Positions 5,805 through 8,219 of a stretch of DNA of 8,219 nucleotides are shown piece by piece; positions within the stretch are counted from its first letter, which is position 1; each line of letters opens with the position of its first letter. The stretch covers positions 1-8,219 of the forward strand of contig JASHWB010000133.1 in assembly GCA_030044295.1 (NCBI GenBank). Direction: 5' to 3'. This DNA comes from Candidatus Acidiferrales bacterium (GTDB lineage Bacteria > Acidobacteriota > Terriglobia > Acidiferrales > UBA7541). Made by a program: the position numbers and the translations under genes. The notes beneath the pieces were generated by a model. The model did no database searches and was not told where the DNA came from. It saw nothing but the letters and a program-made list of their open reading frames with translations.

Positions 5805-5923
5805 CCACGCTCCTGGTGATCCTCTGTTTCCACGCTACCATATCGCGGCAAGTCCTGCAGAGCATTAGCGTTGATTTTCGAATCGGTAGCGTTGTAGGCT
5901 CGCAACCGGCCAAAACGCCCCCG
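5805..5923. promoter_or_regulatory. Divergent intergenic region with repeated TAGCGT elements
   Basis: The gap between the PEP mutase-like gene (minus) and the esterase gene (plus) must hold promoters for both. Three copies of one short element are visible: TAGCGTTG at 5866-5873 and again at 5887-5894, 21 bp apart on the same face of the helix, and GGTAGCGT on the minus strand at 5839-5832. The last forms an 8-bp inverted repeat with 5885-5892. TTGATT (5871-5876) with TAGGCT (5895-5900), 18 bp apart, is a weak plus-strand promoter candidate that the two direct copies overlap or abut. A regulator binding here is an inference. No convincing minus-strand promoter was found. Confidence 0.4.
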
Positions 5924-7564
5924 ATGCGAAGAATTACTTTTCTTGCTGTTTTAATTTTCCTGTCTGCCGCGGGGGTTTCCACGATCGGCGCGGCGAACTC
6001 CGGCCAATCATCGGCGATCGCGAAAACCGCTTCCGGCAAGGTGCGCGGCGTAACTTCGGCTGCGCTGGAAATTTTCAAGGGCATTCCGTACGCAGCGCCC
6101 CCGGTTGGAAATTTGCGCTGGCGTTCCCCGCAGCCGGTGAAGCCGTGGAACGGCGTGCGTGCGGCCATTGATTTCGCTCCCGACTGCATGCAGCTTCCGT
6201 TCCGGAGTGATGCCGCGCCGCTCCGCACCACTCCCAGCGAGGATTGCCTCTACCTGAACGTGTGGGCGCCGCGAAAGCACAGCGGAAAATCGCTGCCCGT
6301 AATGGTGTGGGTTTACGGCGGGGGAATGGTGAACGGCGGCAGCTCGCCCGCGGCGTACGACGGCTCGCGCCTCGCGGATAAAGGCGTTGTGTTCGTCAGC
6401 TTTAATTACCGGCTGGGACGCTTCGGTTTTTTTGCGTTTCCGGCGCTTGTATTGCACGGCGGCCCGGTCGGCAATTACGCACTGATGGACCAGATCGCTG
6501 CGCTGCAGTGGGTCCAGCGGAATATCGCGGCGTTCGGCGGCGATCCGCGCGAAGTAACGGTCTTCGGGGAATCCGCCGGCGCCAGATCGGTGAACGTGCT
6601 GGTCACGTCCCCTGCCGCGAAAGGCCTGTTCTCGCGCGCCATCATCGAATCGGCGTCGCGCAGCAAGCAATTCGCACCCGTCCCTCTGAATGAGCCGGGA
6701 CCAAATAGCACTCCTTCCGCAATCCAAAGGGGAATCAATTTCGCGCGCGCGATGGGCGTCGATGGAACGGACGAAAAGGCCCTCGCCGAATTGCGCCAAC
6801 TGCCGGCCGAGAAAATCGTCAGCCGGATCAACATAGGCAGCATGTCGCGGCAATCGGACACTTTCGCCGGGCTCATTTTGGACGGCGCGATTCTGCGGCG
6901 CGCGCCAGAAGATGTATACAAGGACTGCGGACAAAATCCGGTATCCGTCATGGTCGGCGGGAACAGCGCGGATATTGGCTCGAGCTCCGCGAAAACGGTC
7001 GATGCGCTCTTTGCGCCCTTTGGCACGGACGAGGCAGCGGCGCGGCGCGCGTTCGATTCGGATTCGTCCGAGACATTCGCGGCGCTGGCGCGGCACCTCG
7101 GCATGATAGAAATGATGATCGAGCCGGCGCGCTTCGTCGCGCAGCGCGTGGCGGCGTGCGGGCAGGCGTCATACGTGTACCGGTTTTCGTATGTGGCCAC
7201 GCCATTACGGGCCAGGCTTTCCGGAGCGCCGCATTCCTCCGAAATTCCATATGTGTTCGAAACTCTGAATCAATCGAGCTGGGGCAATCTTGGTAAAGGT
7301 CTCACACCCGCGGACTTCAAGATGTCCGAGCAGGTGAACGCGTACTGGGTGAATTTCGCGAAAACCGGCGATCCGAATAGGCGCGGCTTCAGTACCTCGA
7401 CGGGCAACAACGCCGCATCGGGAGTCCCGGATAATCTGCCGAACTGGCCGCAGTACACGGCACGCGGCGATGGGCTGATGGATTTCACCACGCATGATGG
7501 GCCGAAAGGCGGACCCGACCCCTGGGCCGCGCAACTGGACGTCGTGGAAAAGATGCAGAACTAG
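5924..7564 (+). CDS. Secreted type-B carboxylesterase
   Basis: This is an alpha/beta-hydrolase of the carboxylesterase type-B (cholinesterase-like) family, which cleaves carboxylic esters outside the cytoplasm. I chose the ATG at 5924 because it begins a clear Sec signal peptide (MRRITFLAVLIFLSAAGVST, cut near GAA); the open frame extends upstream to a GTG at 5816, but that would bury the signal. The 546-residue product has GIPYAAPPVGNLRWRSPQPV, then SEDCLYLNVWAP and the oxyanion-hole segment VYGGGMVNGG. The nucleophile is Ser217 in GESAG. Asp350 in NSADIGS and His437 in APHSSEIPYVF complete the probable triad, and AYWVNFAKTGDPN lies near the C-terminus. The ribosome binding site is poor. A CapA-like gene follows after 24 bp. 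The substrate cannot be deduced. Confidence 0.94.
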   Translation: MRRITFLAVLIFLSAAGVSTIGAANSGQSSAIAKTASGKVRGVTSAALEIFKGIPYAAPPVGNLRWRSPQPVKPWNGVRAAIDFAPDCMQLPFRSDAAPLRTTPSEDCLYLNVWAPRKHSGKSLPVMVWVYGGGMVNGGSSPAAYDGSRLADKGVVFVSFNYRLGRFGFFAFPALVLHGGPVGNYALMDQIAALQWVQRNIAAFGGDPREVTVFGESAGARSVNVLVTSPAAKGLFSRAIIESASRSKQFAPVPLNEPGPNSTPSAIQRGINFARAMGVDGTDEKALAELRQLPAEKIVSRINIGSMSRQSDTFAGLILDGAILRRAPEDVYKDCGQNPVSVMVGGNSADIGSSSAKTVDALFAPFGTDEAAARRAFDSDSSETFAALARHLGMIEMMIEPARFVAQRVAACGQASYVYRFSYVATPLRARLSGAPHSSEIPYVFETLNQSSWGNLGKGLTPADFKMSEQVNAYWVNFAKTGDPNRRGFSTSTGNNAASGVPDNLPNWPQYTARGDGLMDFTTHDGPKGGPDPWAAQLDVVEKMQN

Positions 7565-7588
7565 CGCAAACGTTCGACCGGACGAGAA

Positions 7589-8219
7589 ATGACGAACATC
7601 ACGATGGCAAGAAAATCCTCGACCAACCTGCTGCTGGCGGCGCCGCTGCGATTTGCGGCTGCGGCCGCAATCGCCTGCTTGGCCAGTCTCACGATCCCGT
7701 GCGCAGCGATGGCTCAGTCGCAGCCGATCACAATTACTTTAGCGGGCCAGTCGATGATCCGGTCGGACGTGCGTAAGACTGATCCGGCGGAAATGCCGGT
7801 GATTCGGAAGCTGTTGAAAGGCGACGTGGCGTTCACGAATTTCGAATGCATCGTGGCCGAGCCGGGACAAACAAGTCACGAAGGATTGGGATTTCTCACT
7901 CCGCCTGCGGCGCTCGACGCGCTGACCGCCATGGGCTTCAATCTCTTGTCTCTTGCCGGAAACCATGCGTTCGATCTGAGGTTGACAGGCATTCAGAATA
8001 CGCTTCGGGAGACTGACCGGCGGAAGATCGTTCACGCCGGAGTTGGAATGAATATGGCCCAGGCAGCTGCGCCTGCATATTTGCGTACGGCGAAAGGGAC
8101 AGTAGCGCTGATCGCCAGCGCTTCAGGCCTGATTGCGCCTGAGGCGCGGGCCGGCACGAATCATCCTGGAGTGAACGAGCTACGCATTGAAGCGGGTGGC
8201 AAGCTGAATGAGGCCACGG
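7589..8219 (+). CDS. Exported CapA-family (poly-gamma-glutamate synthesis/metallophosphatase-like) protein, 3' end outside window
   Basis: The reading frame stays open to the right edge, giving 210 visible codons. An export signal covers residues 1-42: Arg8 and Lys9, then an alanine/leucine-rich core, with the probable cut after AMA before QSQ. The mature part matches the CapA (PGA_cap) metallophosphatase-like family: DVAFTNFEC (79-87, the NLE motif), LTPPAALDALTAMGFNLLSL (103-122), AGNHAFD (123-129, the NNHxxD metal motif) and the HAGVGMNMAQA segment. The usual first metal-ligand motif GD is replaced by GQSM (Gln54). Such proteins are linked to polyglutamate or capsule synthesis, but many homologues outside cap operons are uncharacterised. 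The ATG at 7589 is preferred; Met6 (7604) is possible. It lies 24 bp after the esterase gene and is likely co-transcribed. Confidence 0.88.
   Translation, partial: MTNITMARKSSTNLLLAAPLRFAAAAAIACLASLTIPCAAMAQSQPITITLAGQSMIRSDVRKTDPAEMPVIRKLLKGDVAFTNFECIVAEPGQTSHEGLGFLTPPAALDALTAMGFNLLSLAGNHAFDLRLTGIQNTLRETDRRKIVHAGVGMNMAQAAAPAYLRTAKGTVALIASASGLIAPEARAGTNHPGVNELRIEAGGKLNEAT

Noticed and set aside
5178..5819. Open frame of 213 codons on the plus strand opposite the PEP mutase-like gene
   Set aside because: It is antisense to a clearly conserved enzyme, has low-complexity Arg/Ala-rich composition, and has no ribosome binding site or family resemblance.
5816..5923. 36-residue N-terminal extension of the esterase from GTG 5816
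   Set aside because: It would place a non-conserved stretch before the signal peptide and would overlap the ribosome binding site region of the divergent gene; the ATG at 5924 fits better.
6008..7096. Long open frame (362 codons) on the minus strand inside the esterase gene
   Set aside because: The plus-strand frame is an intact esterase with signal peptide and catalytic triad. The opposite frame gives an Arg-rich sequence with no recognisable domain, as expected from high-G+C antisense.
1..8219. tRNA or rRNA genes, CRISPR arrays, insertion sequences or phage attachment sites
   Set aside because: Nothing resembling cloverleaf RNAs, regularly spaced repeats, transposases or terminal inverted repeats was seen; no direct repeats were found at the edges of the HEPN pair.

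Overview
The window looks like a bacterial chromosome segment of moderately high G+C, with dense short-gap operons and frequent GTG/TTG starts. Part of it is the conserved translation and protein-export neighbourhood ffh / rpsP / KH protein / rimM / trmD, all on the minus strand. The translation-gene order, the secreted type-B carboxylesterase and the CapA-like protein together suggest an Acidobacteria-like organism. That is an inference from gene content, not a demonstrated assignment.

Layout. Positions 1-1637 (minus) hold the ribosome and tRNA maturation operon rpsP - KH RNA-binding protein - rimM - trmD; trmD runs off the left edge. A convincing promoter for this operon lies at 1674-1702. 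A divergent GNAT acetyltransferase (1751-2260, plus) follows. It converges, with 18 bp between stops, on a minus-strand unit that reads from the right: a PEP mutase/isocitrate lyase-like enzyme (5804-4890), ffh (4883-3543), a HEPN-domain protein (3543-3136), an unrecognised 128-residue protein (3135-2749) and a GAF-domain protein (2746-2279). The gaps between these genes are -1 to 6 nt, so they probably share a transcript and several are probably translationally coupled.

Divergent from that unit, 5924-8219 (plus) carries two exported proteins: a type-B carboxylesterase and, 24 bp later, a CapA/metallophosphatase-like protein cut by the right edge. The 119-bp divergent intergenic region holds three copies of a TAGCGT-type repeat.

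The most interesting part is 2749-3543. Two small genes of clearly lower G+C (about 50-55 %, against about 65 % or more in sampled ffh lines) sit between ffh and the GAF gene. The first is a HEPN-fold protein without the usual RX4-6H ribonuclease motif. The second has no family I recognise. They lie in the same reading frame, separated by a single UAG codon. This may be an accessory two-component module of toxin-antitoxin or nucleotide-binding type that moved into a housekeeping operon. Its function is not established by the sequence.
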